A stretch of 41,523 nucleotides of DNA from an uncultured Opitutales bacterium (GCA_900548275.1 URJY01000017.1:1-41523), one strand, 5' to 3'. Positions 17,653-25,786 are shown, numbered from the stretch's first letter. A program made the numbers and translations. The notes: generated by a model not told the origin, from the sequence alone.

Positions 17653-18839
17653 GCAAAAGCAAAACAATAGCCGCCCTCGAAATCGGAACGGGCAAGATGC
17701 AGGTATTTCTGGGCGAAATCATCGACGGAAAAATGCTCAACATCGTCGGTAGCGGTCAGGCGACGACATCGGGCGTGAAAAAGGCGGACATCTGCGACGT
17801 CGTAAAGGCGGCGGCTCAGGCGCAGGTCGCGATTGTGATGGCGGAACATTCGAGCGACACCCCGATAAAATCGGTATGCCTCGGAATCAGCGGAACGCAC
17901 ATCAGGGGCTTCCGCAACACGGGTTCGGCGAACGTCTCGGGCGCGGACGGAATAGTGCGGCGCGAAGACGTGGAAAGAGCCGTGGAGGACGCGCGCGGAA
18001 AATCGCTCGCCGACGGCAGAACGTACATCCAGAGAATCCGCTGCGGATATTTTCTCGACGGCAAATACAGCCCAGACCCGATTGGCGAACACGCCGAACA
18101 CATCGAAGTGGCGTACTGGATGCTCCACGGCGACAGGGAGAAAATCACCGACGCGCTGCACGTGGTGCAGAGTTTCGGGCTTGAGGTTGAATACCTCGTG
18201 TTCTCGGGAATAGCTTCGGGCTATGTCGTTACCGACGCCCGCCAGCGCGAGGACGGCGTACTCGTCGCCGACATCGGCTGCGGCACGACCGACTACGCCT
18301 ATTTCAAACACGGCAAGCCCGTCTTCGCGGGGGTCGTTCCCGTCGGCGGCGACCACATCACAAACGACCTTTCGTTCGGACTTCATCTGAGCCGCAAAGA
18401 CTCCGAGCGCATCAAAATGCACTGCGGCAAGGCGACAATCACCGCCGACGAAAAAACGCAGCAATTCTGGAACATCGGCAACAAGCAAATCGGCGACAAG
18501 AAAATCCCGATGGACGCCGTAAACCAAATCATCCGCGCCCGCCTCGAAGAGCTGTTCACAATGCTGCGCGACGAATGCGCCCAATATATGCCAGAGTACG
18601 CCGAACTCAATCAGGCGGTGCTAACGGGCGGAACGTCGAACCTCGACGGAATCTGCGAGCTCGCCTCGGCGGTGCTCGAAGTGCCGTGCACAAAGGGCAA
18701 GTTCGGCAGCGCGCTCCAACCGTCGCTGCGCTATCAGGAGTTCGCAACCGCCCTCGGACTTCTCGAACACGCGCGGATGGAGGAGGAAAAGAAGTCGCGC
18801 AAGAAAACGGGCTGGTTCTCGAACATCTTTAATTTCTGA
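17649..18839 (+). CDS. ftsA: Cell division protein FtsA
   Basis: FtsA is the actin-like ATPase that anchors FtsZ filaments to the membrane. The 396-residue protein has the phosphate-1 loop as LEIGTGK (residues 10-16; the usual Asp is Glu), the phosphate-2 loop ADIGCGTTD, and the adenosine motif LTGGTSNLDG. The C-terminus RKKTGWFSNIFNF can form an amphipathic helix and matches the membrane-targeting sequence of FtsA. The region after the first phosphate loop carries the 1C-like insertion expected of FtsA. The start at 17649 overlaps ftsQ (ATGA). The Asp-to-Glu change is mild but sits beside an unusually divergent FtsZ. Confidence 0.94.
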   Translation: MSKSKTIAALEIGTGKMQVFLGEIIDGKMLNIVGSGQATTSGVKKADICDVVKAAAQAQVAIVMAEHSSDTPIKSVCLGISGTHIRGFRNTGSANVSGADGIVRREDVERAVEDARGKSLADGRTYIQRIRCGYFLDGKYSPDPIGEHAEHIEVAYWMLHGDREKITDALHVVQSFGLEVEYLVFSGIASGYVVTDARQREDGVLVADIGCGTTDYAYFKHGKPVFAGVVPVGGDHITNDLSFGLHLSRKDSERIKMHCGKATITADEKTQQFWNIGNKQIGDKKIPMDAVNQIIRARLEELFTMLRDECAQYMPEYAELNQAVLTGGTSNLDGICELASAVLEVPCTKGKFGSALQPSLRYQEFATALGLLEHARMEEEKKSRKKTGWFSNIFNF

Positions 18840-18840
18840 T

Positions 18841-20319
18841 ATGTCTGAAAACTGCAAAATCAAGATAATCGGCGTGGGCGGCGCGGGAATCGCGGTGCTC
18901 GGCGACATCGCGTCGGAAGGGCTCGGAGCGCAGACGGCGGCAGTCGATACCGACGCGCGCGCAGTGGCAAATTCGGCGGCGGACATAAAAATCGCCCTCA
19001 TCGAAAACGGCGAAGGCTCGGGCAGCGACACATCGATAGCGAAAGAGGCGGCTGTTGCGCACGCCGAAGAACTGGCAGCCCTGCCGCAGGGTGCCCGCCT
19101 GCTGATAATAATTGCGGGGCTCGGCGGCGGCACGGGAAGCGTGGTCGCGCCGATGATTTCGAAAATAGCGGCGGGCAATCCCGACTGCGCGGTAGTCTCG
19201 TTCGCGATAATGCCGCTTTCGGTCGAAGGCGCGCAGCGCGCGTCGCTTGCGCTGAGGGCGCAGACATACCTTTCGAAACACTCCCGCGCGGCGTTCGCCC
19301 TCAGGAACGACGTAATCTTGGCGCGGCTCGCAGCCCCGATTTCGGAGGCGTTCGCGGTGTCGAATATGAACGTCGTCTCGGCGGTAAGCTCGCTCGTGAA
19401 AATGCTGACATCGCGCGGAATAGTCAACGTGGACTTCCCGTCGTTCACGAAAATCTTCTCGCGGCAGTCAAAGACCGAGGCGTTCCTCGCATACGGAACG
19501 GGCGAAGGCGCGAACGCGGTCGAAGAGGCGGCGGCGGCACTGGAACACTCGCCGCTCGCGCCCGAAAACGTCCGCGCCACGGCGGCTATCGTGAGCCTGC
19601 GCTGCGGAAAAAATTTCGAGATGAACAAAATGCAACGCCTGCTCGAGGCCGTTTCGGGGAAATACGCAAACCCCGAAAGAATGGCGTTCGGCGCGATTGC
19701 CGAAGACTCGTTCGGCGACAATATCGAAGTCTGCGTGATGGGTCTTTGCAAAACCGAAAGCCCCGAAAAATCGGAGGCGAAAACCGAAGAGGTCAAGCCC
19801 GCAGTCGAATCCGCGTCGGAAGAAAGTGCGGCGGAAAAGACCGAAACGCCCGCAGATTCCGTGTCCGAAACAGTGCGCCACGCGGTCGCCGAAACGCAGC
19901 CGACTGCGGACATCGGACAGGAAACGCCTACCGCCCCCGTTCAGGGGGAACTCGCGGGCGAGCCGCAACCCGAGGACGCTTTCGAGCCGCAAATCGACGA
20001 AGTAAAAACCGCCGACGACTCGATAACGTCGTCCGAAAACATCAAGGTCGATGCGCCCGCGGCAAGCTCGGCGGCGAACTCGCCCGCGCCCGTCCTTGCG
20101 GAAGCCGAACCGAAAACCGCGCGAAAACCGTTCTTCAGTTTCGGCAGACGCAAAAAGGCAAAAGCCCCCGAAGACGAATCGAAAGCGCAGACCGAATTTA
20201 AATTTATGGAGCTTTCGCAGCAGCGTGGGTTCTTCCAAGACACCCCGCCGAATATGCGCAACGGCGTCGATTTGGACGTGCCGACCTTTATGCGCAAGGG
20301 CATAAAAATCGTCCTCTGA
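18841..20319 (+). CDS. ftsZ: Divergent cell division protein FtsZ
   Basis: FtsZ is the tubulin-like GTPase that forms the division ring. This 492-residue protein has a recognisable GTPase domain (about 1-310), a long Ala/Glu/Pro-rich linker (about 310-470) and an intact C-terminal peptide LDVPTFMRKG for FtsA binding. The nucleotide loops are altered: the first reads GVGGAGIAV, without the Asn of the usual GGGGGNAV; the GLGAGxNPxxG loop is replaced by GEGSGSD; the tubulin signature reads GGGTGSV (residues 95-101) instead of GGGTGTG; and the T7 loop reads N196-V-D198-F-P-S201, so the second catalytic Asp (D212 in E. coli) is Ser. The gene starts one base after ftsA and is followed by a bidirectional terminator. 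GTP turnover may be reduced. Confidence 0.92.
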   Translation: MSENCKIKIIGVGGAGIAVLGDIASEGLGAQTAAVDTDARAVANSAADIKIALIENGEGSGSDTSIAKEAAVAHAEELAALPQGARLLIIIAGLGGGTGSVVAPMISKIAAGNPDCAVVSFAIMPLSVEGAQRASLALRAQTYLSKHSRAAFALRNDVILARLAAPISEAFAVSNMNVVSAVSSLVKMLTSRGIVNVDFPSFTKIFSRQSKTEAFLAYGTGEGANAVEEAAAALEHSPLAPENVRATAAIVSLRCGKNFEMNKMQRLLEAVSGKYANPERMAFGAIAEDSFGDNIEVCVMGLCKTESPEKSEAKTEEVKPAVESASEESAAEKTETPADSVSETVRHAVAETQPTADIGQETPTAPVQGELAGEPQPEDAFEPQIDEVKTADDSITSSENIKVDAPAASSAANSPAPVLAEAEPKTARKPFFSFGRRKKAKAPEDESKAQTEFKFMELSQQRGFFQDTPPNMRNGVDLDVPTFMRKGIKIVL

Positions 20320-20346
20320 CGCGTACGGAACATCCGCAAAAAAGAA

Positions 20347-20385
20347 CGGGCTTGCCGAATTTTCCGACAAGCCCGCTTTTGTTTT
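20347..20385. terminator. Bidirectional terminator between ftsZ and nagB
   Basis: An eight-base stem CGGGCTTG (20347-20354) pairs with CAAGCCCG (20368-20375), with two more possible pairs inside. A T-rich stretch follows on the plus strand and an A-rich one precedes it, giving a T-run on the minus strand. It lies between the convergent ftsZ and nagB stops and can serve both. Confidence 0.85.
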
Positions 20386-20400
20386 AGAGAGGGGAAAGTC

Positions 20401-21183
20401 CTAAAAATTTTCGGCGGGTTTTCTGGAGTACACCCACTTGTAGTAGTCGGCAAGCTTCAGTTTCGACGCCGCCGCCTCGTCGAGAAACACCTTGGCGTTT
20501 GCGTGCATCTGGAGCACCGACGCGGGCAACATCGAAGTTATCGCGCCCTCGACCATCCCCGCGACCGCGTCCGCCTTGCCCGCGCCGAAAGCGAGCATAA
20601 CAACCGTTTCGGCGTCCATAATCGTGCCGATTCCCATCGTCAAAACGTGGTGCGGAACTTTTTCGGGGTCGCCGCCGAAGAACCGCGCGTTGTCGCGGAC
20701 AGTCTCGCGGGTGAGCGTTTTCATGCGCGTGCGCGACGAAAGCGACGAAGTCGGCTCGTTGAAGCCGATGTGCCCGTCGCTACCGATTCCCAGAATCTGC
20801 AATTCCACGCCGCCCGCGTTTTTTATCGCGCGTTCGTAGTCGGCGCACGCGAAGACGGGGTTGGCGGCAGTGCCGTCGGGGATGTGCGTGTTCGCCAAGT
20901 CGATGTCGATTTTGTCGAAGAAATTTACGCGCATATAGTGGGCGTAGGAGTTTTCGTCGTCGCCGCCGATTCCGTAGTACTCGTCGAGGTTGAACGAAGT
21001 GGCTTTTGCGAACGAAATTTCGCCGCGCCTGTTCATCTCGGCGAGGTTTTCGTAAAGCCCGAGCGGCGTTTCGCCCGTCGCCAAACCGAGCACGATTCTC
21101 GGATTGCGCCTTACATTCTGCGCCACGAACTCCGCCGCCGCGCGGTTTGCGCTCTGTCTGTCGGGATAGATAATTACTTCCAT
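20401..21183 (-). CDS. nagB: Glucosamine-6-phosphate deaminase NagB
   Basis: NagB converts glucosamine-6-phosphate to fructose-6-phosphate and ammonia, feeding amino sugars into glycolysis. The 260-residue protein starts MEVIIYPDRQSANRAAAEFV, has LGLATGETPLGLY, NLDEYYGI and the catalytic GIGSDGHIGFNEP segment with the Asp, His and Glu of the active site. Length fits the family (266 in E. coli). I start at the ATG at 21183; the long frame to 21528 runs back through the upstream gene. The start overlaps the end of the PIG-L gene by ten bases, so the two are translated together. I do not see the C-terminal allosteric extension of E. coli NagB clearly, and cannot say whether it is allosteric. Confidence 0.93.
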   Translation of the reverse strand: MEVIIYPDRQSANRAAAEFVAQNVRRNPRIVLGLATGETPLGLYENLAEMNRRGEISFAKATSFNLDEYYGIGGDDENSYAHYMRVNFFDKIDIDLANTHIPDGTAANPVFACADYERAIKNAGGVELQILGIGSDGHIGFNEPTSSLSSRTRMKTLTRETVRDNARFFGGDPEKVPHHVLTMGIGTIMDAETVVMLAFGAGKADAVAGMVEGAITSMLPASVLQMHANAKVFLDEAAASKLKLADYYKWVYSRKPAENF

Positions 21184-22100
21184 AGCAGTTTCTCCAAAAT
21201 TTCCGCAACCGATTTGTCCGCGGGCAGAATCAGCGATTTGAACGCGCTCCGCCAACCCTTTCCCTTTTTGACGAGCACGCGGTAGATTTGCCCGAATGTG
21301 AAATTCGGCGCGCCTCCGCCCTGCCCGCCTACGAGTTCTGCGCCGCGCCGCACGTTGTCGGTCATATACGAGACGAGGTTGAGGTGGTACGGGTTGCGTT
21401 CGACCTCCTTTGTGTGGCACGAAAGCGCGCCCGTCATCGCCGCCAGAATTTCGGGCGAGACCTCGGAAAGCATATTGGGCGTTTCCATCGCCTGCCAAAG
21501 CTCGGTTTCGACGACTACCCCGCTCCACTTATCGCCGACGAGCGCGAGCGCGTCCCAGACCAGAAGCGATGTGCCTATGTGCGTCTTGTTCCAGTCGCGC
21601 CGATGCGGCGTAAAAATTACCGCGGGCTTTTTCTCGAGAATGAACGCGGCGATTTTCCCGACGCATTCGCCCCAGAATTTTTTGTCGGCTTTGCGCGTCT
21701 GCGGGTTGATGTGCTCGAAGCCGAAGACGTTCATTTTCCAGCCCAGATATTCCATCGCGTCGCGCAGTTCGCGTTTGCGCGGCTGTTGGCGTTGTTTGTT
21801 CGAGCCGAGCGTTACGGCGGCGTCGACAATTTCGAAGCCGCATTCGTTCATCGTGCGCAACGGCAGCGACATCATACATTCGTCGTCGGGGTGCGGTGCG
21901 AAAATCACGGCGCGGGGAGTGAGCTCGATTTTTTTCAGCTTTGCGGCAAGCTCCTTTTTTTGCGCGTTGTCGGCGCGCAGGACGTTTTTCATATCGGCAA
22001 GCTTTGCGCCGCCGAATGCCGCGCCTTTGCCCGTGGCGATTTTCTTCGCCGATTCCACAAGCCTGCGCGTGTCTTTGATAAAGTCGTAATAGGTTTTCAT
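21174..22100 (-). CDS. PIG-L/LmbE family deacetylase
   Basis: This 308-residue protein belongs to the PIG-L (LmbE) family of zinc-dependent N-acetylglucosamine deacetylases. The metal-binding motif is FAPHPDDE (H70, D72, D73), with a second histidine-rich segment PHRRDWNKTH. An N-terminal helical region (1-60) precedes the catalytic domain. It overlaps nagB by ten bases and very likely forms an operon with it. From memory, some bacteria fuse a NagB domain to a PIG-L domain in one protein, which supports a joint amino-sugar role. A plausible job is removing the acetyl group from a GlcNAc derivative so that NagB can deaminate the product; the exact substrate is not visible. No signal peptide, so cytoplasmic. 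Confidence 0.85.
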   Translation of the reverse strand: MKTYYDFIKDTRRLVESAKKIATGKGAAFGGAKLADMKNVLRADNAQKKELAAKLKKIELTPRAVIFAPHPDDECMMSLPLRTMNECGFEIVDAAVTLGSNKQRQQPRKRELRDAMEYLGWKMNVFGFEHINPQTRKADKKFWGECVGKIAAFILEKKPAVIFTPHRRDWNKTHIGTSLLVWDALALVGDKWSGVVVETELWQAMETPNMLSEVSPEILAAMTGALSCHTKEVERNPYHLNLVSYMTDNVRRGAELVGGQGGGAPNFTFGQIYRVLVKKGKGWRSAFKSLILPADKSVAEILEKLLWK

Positions 22101-22362
22101 CGTATATTTCGGATGTTTTCCACGACATTAGAACGCCGACTTTTCCGTTCAAATCAAAAATTTTCGAAGCGCGCAAAATATCAAAATAATCAAAATTGCG
22201 CGTTTTTGTGTGCAAACGAAAACCGAATATTGCAGGCCGCGCCGCTCCAACCGCGCAGACCTGCCCCCGTCCGACAAAAAAACCTTTCCGCCCCCACCGC
22301 ATTCGCCCGACCGCCCGCAAGCAAACTACCCGCCCGCAACGCGCGGAGACAAACGGGCACAA
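22101..22362. other. Intergenic stretch without a gene
   Basis: AT-rich DNA next to the PIG-L start changes to C-rich, low-complexity DNA. A weak minus-strand promoter is possible: TTGAAC at 22147-22152 and TAATGT at 22125-22130, 16 bases apart. I see no convincing small ORF, RNA gene or repeat here. Confidence 0.5.
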
Positions 22363-22392
22363 AAAAACCGCCTCCATTCGGAAGCGGTTTTT
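22363..22392 (-). terminator. Terminator of the outer-membrane protein gene
   Basis: On the minus strand a hairpin with arms AAAAACCGC and GCGGTTTTT, with a TCC/GGA inner stem around ATTC, is followed by a run of T. It lies about 17 bases past the stop at 22409. Confidence 0.85.
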
Positions 22393-22408
22393 AAAGTTTT
22401 TTTCGAAA

Positions 22409-23146
22409 TTAGCGGTTGAAGCCAATCTTGAACTTCAGACCGATGATGTCGCCGTGCTTGTAGTCGTAGGCGGGAGAGTCGTTCTGGAAGTCGAAATTGT
22501 GCGTCCAGAAAGCCGCGAAGCAGAATTGGTCGGTCACCCAGTACGAGAGTTCCGCCGAGATAACCTGATACGATTCCTTGCCCGACTGCGCGTTGCCCCT
22601 CCACTGCCACGTGGGCGTGAACGAGAGTCTGTCGAGAAGCACAAATTCGACGCCGCCGCCTACACCGTAGATGAGGTAGTTTTCGTTCGAGTTTGCGGAA
22701 GTGTCGCTATTGAGCGTGCTCCATTCGTAGCCGACATATGCGATGCCGAAAGGCTTTACCGCCTTGACAACGGGGAGACCCGTTACGAGGTTGAGGTAGG
22801 GATTTACGCCCGCGCCGATTGCGTACGAATTTGCGGTGAAGTCGTCGGCAACCTTGCCCGAGTAGTTGTAGTTGAAGAAAATGTTTCCGTCAACGCCCGC
22901 CCACTTGATGTCGCGGAAAGCGTTTACACCGGGTTTGAAAATGGGAGCGTTGATGACAGCTTCGCCGTATGCGCCCGTGGGGTTCGACGTTTCGGTGGCT
23001 GTCTTAATCTTCGACATATTTACGCCGCCGCCTGCGCTTACGTACATACGGCCGAGGTTGCCCGTGTTTTGCGTTTTCTTAGTCCAAGCAAATGCCGACG
23101 CCGCCGCGAGGATAAGGGATACAGAGATGAGGGTGAATTTTTTCAT
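22409..23146 (-). CDS. Outer-membrane beta-barrel protein of unknown function
   Basis: A 245-residue protein with a clear signal peptide (MKKFTLISVSLILAAASAFA, cut before WTK). The mature part is dominated by alternating hydrophobic and polar stretches with many aromatic and Gly residues (e.g. AYVGYEWSTLNSD, YGVGGGVEFVLLDRLSF), typical of an eight-to-ten-strand opacity- or OmpA-like barrel. The pattern of a barrel with periplasmic turns is clear, but I do not recognise a named family. I start at the ATG at 23146; the frame open to 23323 adds a non-signal segment. The upstream region is AT-rich, no good Shine-Dalgarno is visible, and a strong terminator follows. Confidence 0.75.
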   Translation of the reverse strand: MKKFTLISVSLILAAASAFAWTKKTQNTGNLGRMYVSAGGGVNMSKIKTATETSNPTGAYGEAVINAPIFKPGVNAFRDIKWAGVDGNIFFNYNYSGKVADDFTANSYAIGAGVNPYLNLVTGLPVVKAVKPFGIAYVGYEWSTLNSDTSANSNENYLIYGVGGGVEFVLLDRLSFTPTWQWRGNAQSGKESYQVISAELSYWVTDQFCFAAFWTHNFDFQNDSPAYDYKHGDIIGLKFKIGFNR

Positions 23147-23259
23147 AATCATAAATTTGATGGTTATGCTAATTAGACTTTTTAAAAAGTAAAGCTTTTT
23201 TGACATAAAAAATTCCCGCCCCCAGTCAGACGGGCGCGGCGGCCTGACCTCTCCTTTGC

Positions 23260-23289
23260 TTGACTTTTCGGCAAAACCGACGATATTTG
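23260..23289 (+). promoter_or_regulatory. Possible promoter of the alcohol dehydrogenase gene
   Basis: TTGACT (23260-23265) is followed after 18 bases by TATTTG (23284-23289). Transcription would begin at or next to the ATG at 23295, so the message could be leaderless; no Shine-Dalgarno is seen. The -10 box is weak. Confidence 0.35.
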
Positions 23290-23294
23290 CATTT

Positions 23295-24449
23295 ATGAAC
23301 TCTTTTATATTATACAACCCCACAAAACTCGTTTTCGGAATCGGCGAAACCGCGAAGTTGGCGCAGCTCGTTCCCGCAAAGGCGCGCGTGCTGCTCGTCT
23401 ACGGCGGCGGAAGCGTCAAGAAAAACGGCTCGTACGACCAGACCGTCAAGGCTCTCGGCAAGCGCAAAGTCGTGGAATTTTCGGGAATCGAAGCAAACCC
23501 CGAATACGAAACCTGCCTGAAGGCGGTCGAAGTAATAAAAAAGAACAAACTCGACTTCATCCTTGCGCTCGGCGGCGGAAGCGTCATCGACGCGTCGAAA
23601 TTCATCGCCGCAGCCGCGCTCTTCAAGGGTAAAAATCCGTGGCAGATTCTGACATCGTACGGGGCGAACATCAAGGAGGCGTTGCCGCTCGGAACGGTTC
23701 TGACGATTCCCGCGACGGGCTCGGAAATGAACCAGAACTCCGTCATCAGCCGCCGCGCGACGACCGAAAAGCTCGCCTTTGCAAGCGACCTCGTCTTCCC
23801 GAAGTTCTCGGTGCTCGACCCCACATTCACCCTCACCCTGCCCGACCGCCAGATTTCGAACGGCGTAGTCGACGCATTCGTCCACGTTATGGAGCAGTAC
23901 TGCACGCGCCCGTCCGACGCGCCCATTCAGGACGGTTTCTCCGAGACGATTCTGCGCACGCTCGTTTCCGAAGGCCCGAAAGCGTTGAAGAAAAAGGACG
24001 ACATCGCCGTGCGCTCGAACATAATGTTCTCGGCTACGATGGCGTTGAACAAGCTCATCTGCGTGGGCGTCCCCGAAGACTGGGCGACGCACCTTATCGG
24101 GCACGAAATCACCGCGCTCTACGGGCTCGACCACGCGCAGTCGCTTGCAATCGTGATGCCGAAACTTCTGGAATACAAACGCGCGTCGAAAGGCGACAAG
24201 CTCGTGCAGCTCGGCAGAAACGTCTTCGGAATTTCGGAAAAATCGAAAAAAACGGCAATCACAAAGACGATTGAGGCGGTCGCGAACTTCTTCAAAAAGA
24301 TGAAGGTGGGCACGGAATTTGCCGACTACAAAATCGACGCAAAGCAGGCTCCCGCAAAGGTCGCTGCGAATGTCGCAAAGCACTTCTCCGCGCTCGGCGA
24401 AAACGCCGACATCACCCCCGCCGACGTCGAAAAACTGCTGAAGCTTTAA
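23295..24449 (+). CDS. Iron-containing alcohol dehydrogenase (YqhD/BdhA-like)
   Basis: A 384-residue group III alcohol dehydrogenase, reducing aldehydes or oxidising alcohols with NAD(P)H. It starts FILYNPTKLVFGIGE, has the cofactor segment ALGGGSVIDASKFIAAA, the TGSEMNQNSVIS region, and iron ligands in the GVVDAFVHVMEQY and HLIGHEITALYGLDHAQSLA motifs. These resemble the butanol dehydrogenase/YqhD subgroup, which often prefers NADPH, but the cofactor cannot be fixed by eye. It is cytoplasmic and monocistronic, divergent from the outer-membrane protein and convergent with the HdeD gene. The start at 23295 removes a doubtful 13-residue extension. Confidence 0.93.
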   Translation: MNSFILYNPTKLVFGIGETAKLAQLVPAKARVLLVYGGGSVKKNGSYDQTVKALGKRKVVEFSGIEANPEYETCLKAVEVIKKNKLDFILALGGGSVIDASKFIAAAALFKGKNPWQILTSYGANIKEALPLGTVLTIPATGSEMNQNSVISRRATTEKLAFASDLVFPKFSVLDPTFTLTLPDRQISNGVVDAFVHVMEQYCTRPSDAPIQDGFSETILRTLVSEGPKALKKKDDIAVRSNIMFSATMALNKLICVGVPEDWATHLIGHEITALYGLDHAQSLAIVMPKLLEYKRASKGDKLVQLGRNVFGISEKSKKTAITKTIEAVANFFKKMKVGTEFADYKIDAKQAPAKVAANVAKHFSALGENADITPADVEKLLKL

Positions 24450-24461
24450 AAGCTCCGCAAA

Positions 24462-24513
24462 CGCAAAAAAAATCCGACCCCGCGAAACCTGCGGAGGTCG
24501 GATTTTTTTTGCG
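24462..24513. terminator. Bidirectional terminator with 18-bp arms
   Basis: Arms 24462-24479 and 24496-24513 are perfect complements of 18 bases, each with eight A or T, and an inner CCGC/GCGG stem closes on a seven-base loop with one bulged A. It separates the convergent alcohol dehydrogenase and HdeD genes and works as a T-tailed hairpin on either strand. Confidence 0.92.
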
Positions 24514-24524
24514 TATCGGTCGAA

Positions 24525-25037
24525 TCATACTTCCTGCTCGTACTTGCGCCGAGTGAACAGGCAGAACACGCCCCTGAAAAGCAGGTCGATACCCACAAGC
24601 ACGCCCAAGAACCACAAGCCGTCGGATATGTTCGAAAGCACGAGCACGCCCAACACAAAACTTACAAGCGCATTCAAAAGCGCAAGCGCGGAATTTCCCG
24701 CGGCGAACCAGTAGACGAACATCATAACGCCCTCTACAATAAACAGCGTTCCGAGCGCGGCGGTTGCGGCAAACATCCCCCACACCGGGAACATCAGCAT
24801 ACACACGCCGCCCACGCCGTAGAGAAGCGCAAGCAGGGCGTGGAACGCGCCGCGCCAAAATCCGCCCGCAGCGGGCATCGAAAAAAGCGACGTAAAAGCC
24901 GCAACCAACATCGCCGCCCCGATTAGAACTTCGACAAACAGCGACCCCATAAACGGGTATCCCAAGCACAGCACGCCCAAGACGGCGTACAACAGCCCCG
25001 CCATTTTCGTGCAGTTGACATCGTTCGAACAACTCAT
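24525..25037 (-). CDS. HdeD-like (DUF308) membrane protein
   Basis: A 170-residue integral membrane protein with about six hydrophobic segments arranged as repeated helix pairs, as in the HdeD/DUF308 family. HdeD in E. coli is tied to acid resistance at high cell density; the biochemical role is unknown. The N-terminus (MSCSNDVNCTKM) holds two Cys, the C-terminus (FTRRKYEQEV) is charged. The start at 25037 is set by AAAGG seven bases upstream; it overlaps the superoxide dismutase stop in ATGA. Pairing with an exported superoxide dismutase suggests a stress-related operon. Confidence 0.75.
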   Translation of the reverse strand: MSCSNDVNCTKMAGLLYAVLGVLCLGYPFMGSLFVEVLIGAAMLVAAFTSLFSMPAAGGFWRGAFHALLALLYGVGGVCMLMFPVWGMFAATAALGTLFIVEGVMMFVYWFAAGNSALALLNALVSFVLGVLVLSNISDGLWFLGVLVGIDLLFRGVFCLFTRRKYEQEV

Positions 25038-25786
25038 TTGCATACCTTTCCGTCTTTTGCGGCACATTCGAAGCGTTCGCTTACGCGCCGCCAATTTATG
25101 ATATCCCACAATTTTTCAAGATATTCGGCGCGCCTATTCTGATATTTCAGATAATACGCGTGCTCCCAGACGTCGACGCACAAAATCGGAATCATTCCGC
25201 AGGGGGAAACCTCTTTGCCCATCACGGGCGAATCCTGATTGGACGTCGTGCAGATTTTCAGCGAGCCGTCGGGCAGGACTCCGAGCCACGCCCAACCGCT
25301 GCCGAACTGTCCAAGCGCAGCGGCGTTGAACGTCTTCCTGAAGTTTTCGAAAGAGCCGAAGGAATTTTTAATCGCCGTGAGCAGCTCGTCGGACGGATGG
25401 CTTTTTTCCGGCGAAAGCCCGCGCCAGTAAAACTCGTGGTTCCACACGCCGCCGCCGTTGTTGCGCACCGCCGTGCGAATCGACACGGGCACGGAATTAA
25501 GCCCCGACAAAAGCCCGTCGAGCGAGCCGTCGAATTTGAAAAGCGGTTCGGATGCGAGCGCGGCGTTGAGCTTTTCGACATACGCCGCCTGATGTTTGCC
25601 GTGGTGCAGGGCGACCGTCTGCGCGTCTATGGCGGGTTCGAGCGCGTCGGTTGCATATTCGAGTTCCGTAAGGGGATATTTCATTTTTGCGTTTTCCTTC
25701 TTTGTTTGTGGTTGTCCCGCGTCCGCAAGCGTGCAAAGGCACAGGGCAATTACGGCGGCATACGCGGTTTTTCTGAATTTTTCCAT
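25034..25786 (-). CDS. Exported Fe/Mn superoxide dismutase
   Basis: This enzyme converts superoxide to oxygen and hydrogen peroxide. The 250-residue precursor has a Sec signal peptide (residues 1-23, ending ADA before GQ), then a complete Fe/Mn-SOD: metal ligands H61 (in LHHGKH), H117 (in WNHEFYW), D205 and H209 (in DVWEHAYY). Gly112-113 in NNGGG and Gln184 in SNQDSP are the arrangement usual in manganese enzymes rather than iron ones, so Mn or cambialistic use is likely. Two starts are plausible: ATG 25786 with AGGA five bases upstream (exported form) and ATG 25683 (Met35) with AAGGA ten bases upstream (form without signal). Its stop overlaps the HdeD-like gene. Confidence 0.92.
   Translation of the reverse strand: MEKFRKTAYAAVIALCLCTLADAGQPQTKKENAKMKYPLTELEYATDALEPAIDAQTVALHHGKHQAAYVEKLNAALASEPLFKFDGSLDGLLSGLNSVPVSIRTAVRNNGGGVWNHEFYWRGLSPEKSHPSDELLTAIKNSFGSFENFRKTFNAAALGQFGSGWAWLGVLPDGSLKICTTSNQDSPVMGKEVSPCGMIPILCVDVWEHAYYLKYQNRRAEYLEKLWDIINWRRVSERFECAAKDGKVCK
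25694..25698 (-). promoter_or_regulatory. Internal ribosome site for a possible signal-less SOD form
   Basis: AAGGA on the minus strand lies ten bases before the internal ATG at 25683 (MKYPLTELEY), exactly where cytoplasmic superoxide dismutases begin. The longer form has its own AGGA at 25792-25795. Confidence 0.4.

Noticed and set aside
19360..19371. Loss of the guanine-contact residue in FtsZ
   Set aside because: Ungapped alignment from the preceding Phe puts an Asn at this position, as in E. coli FtsZ, so it is not an abnormality.
22101..22362. Small RNA such as SRP RNA in the gap upstream of the PIG-L gene
   Set aside because: I find no conserved SRP loop sequence or long paired structure; the C-rich part is low-complexity.
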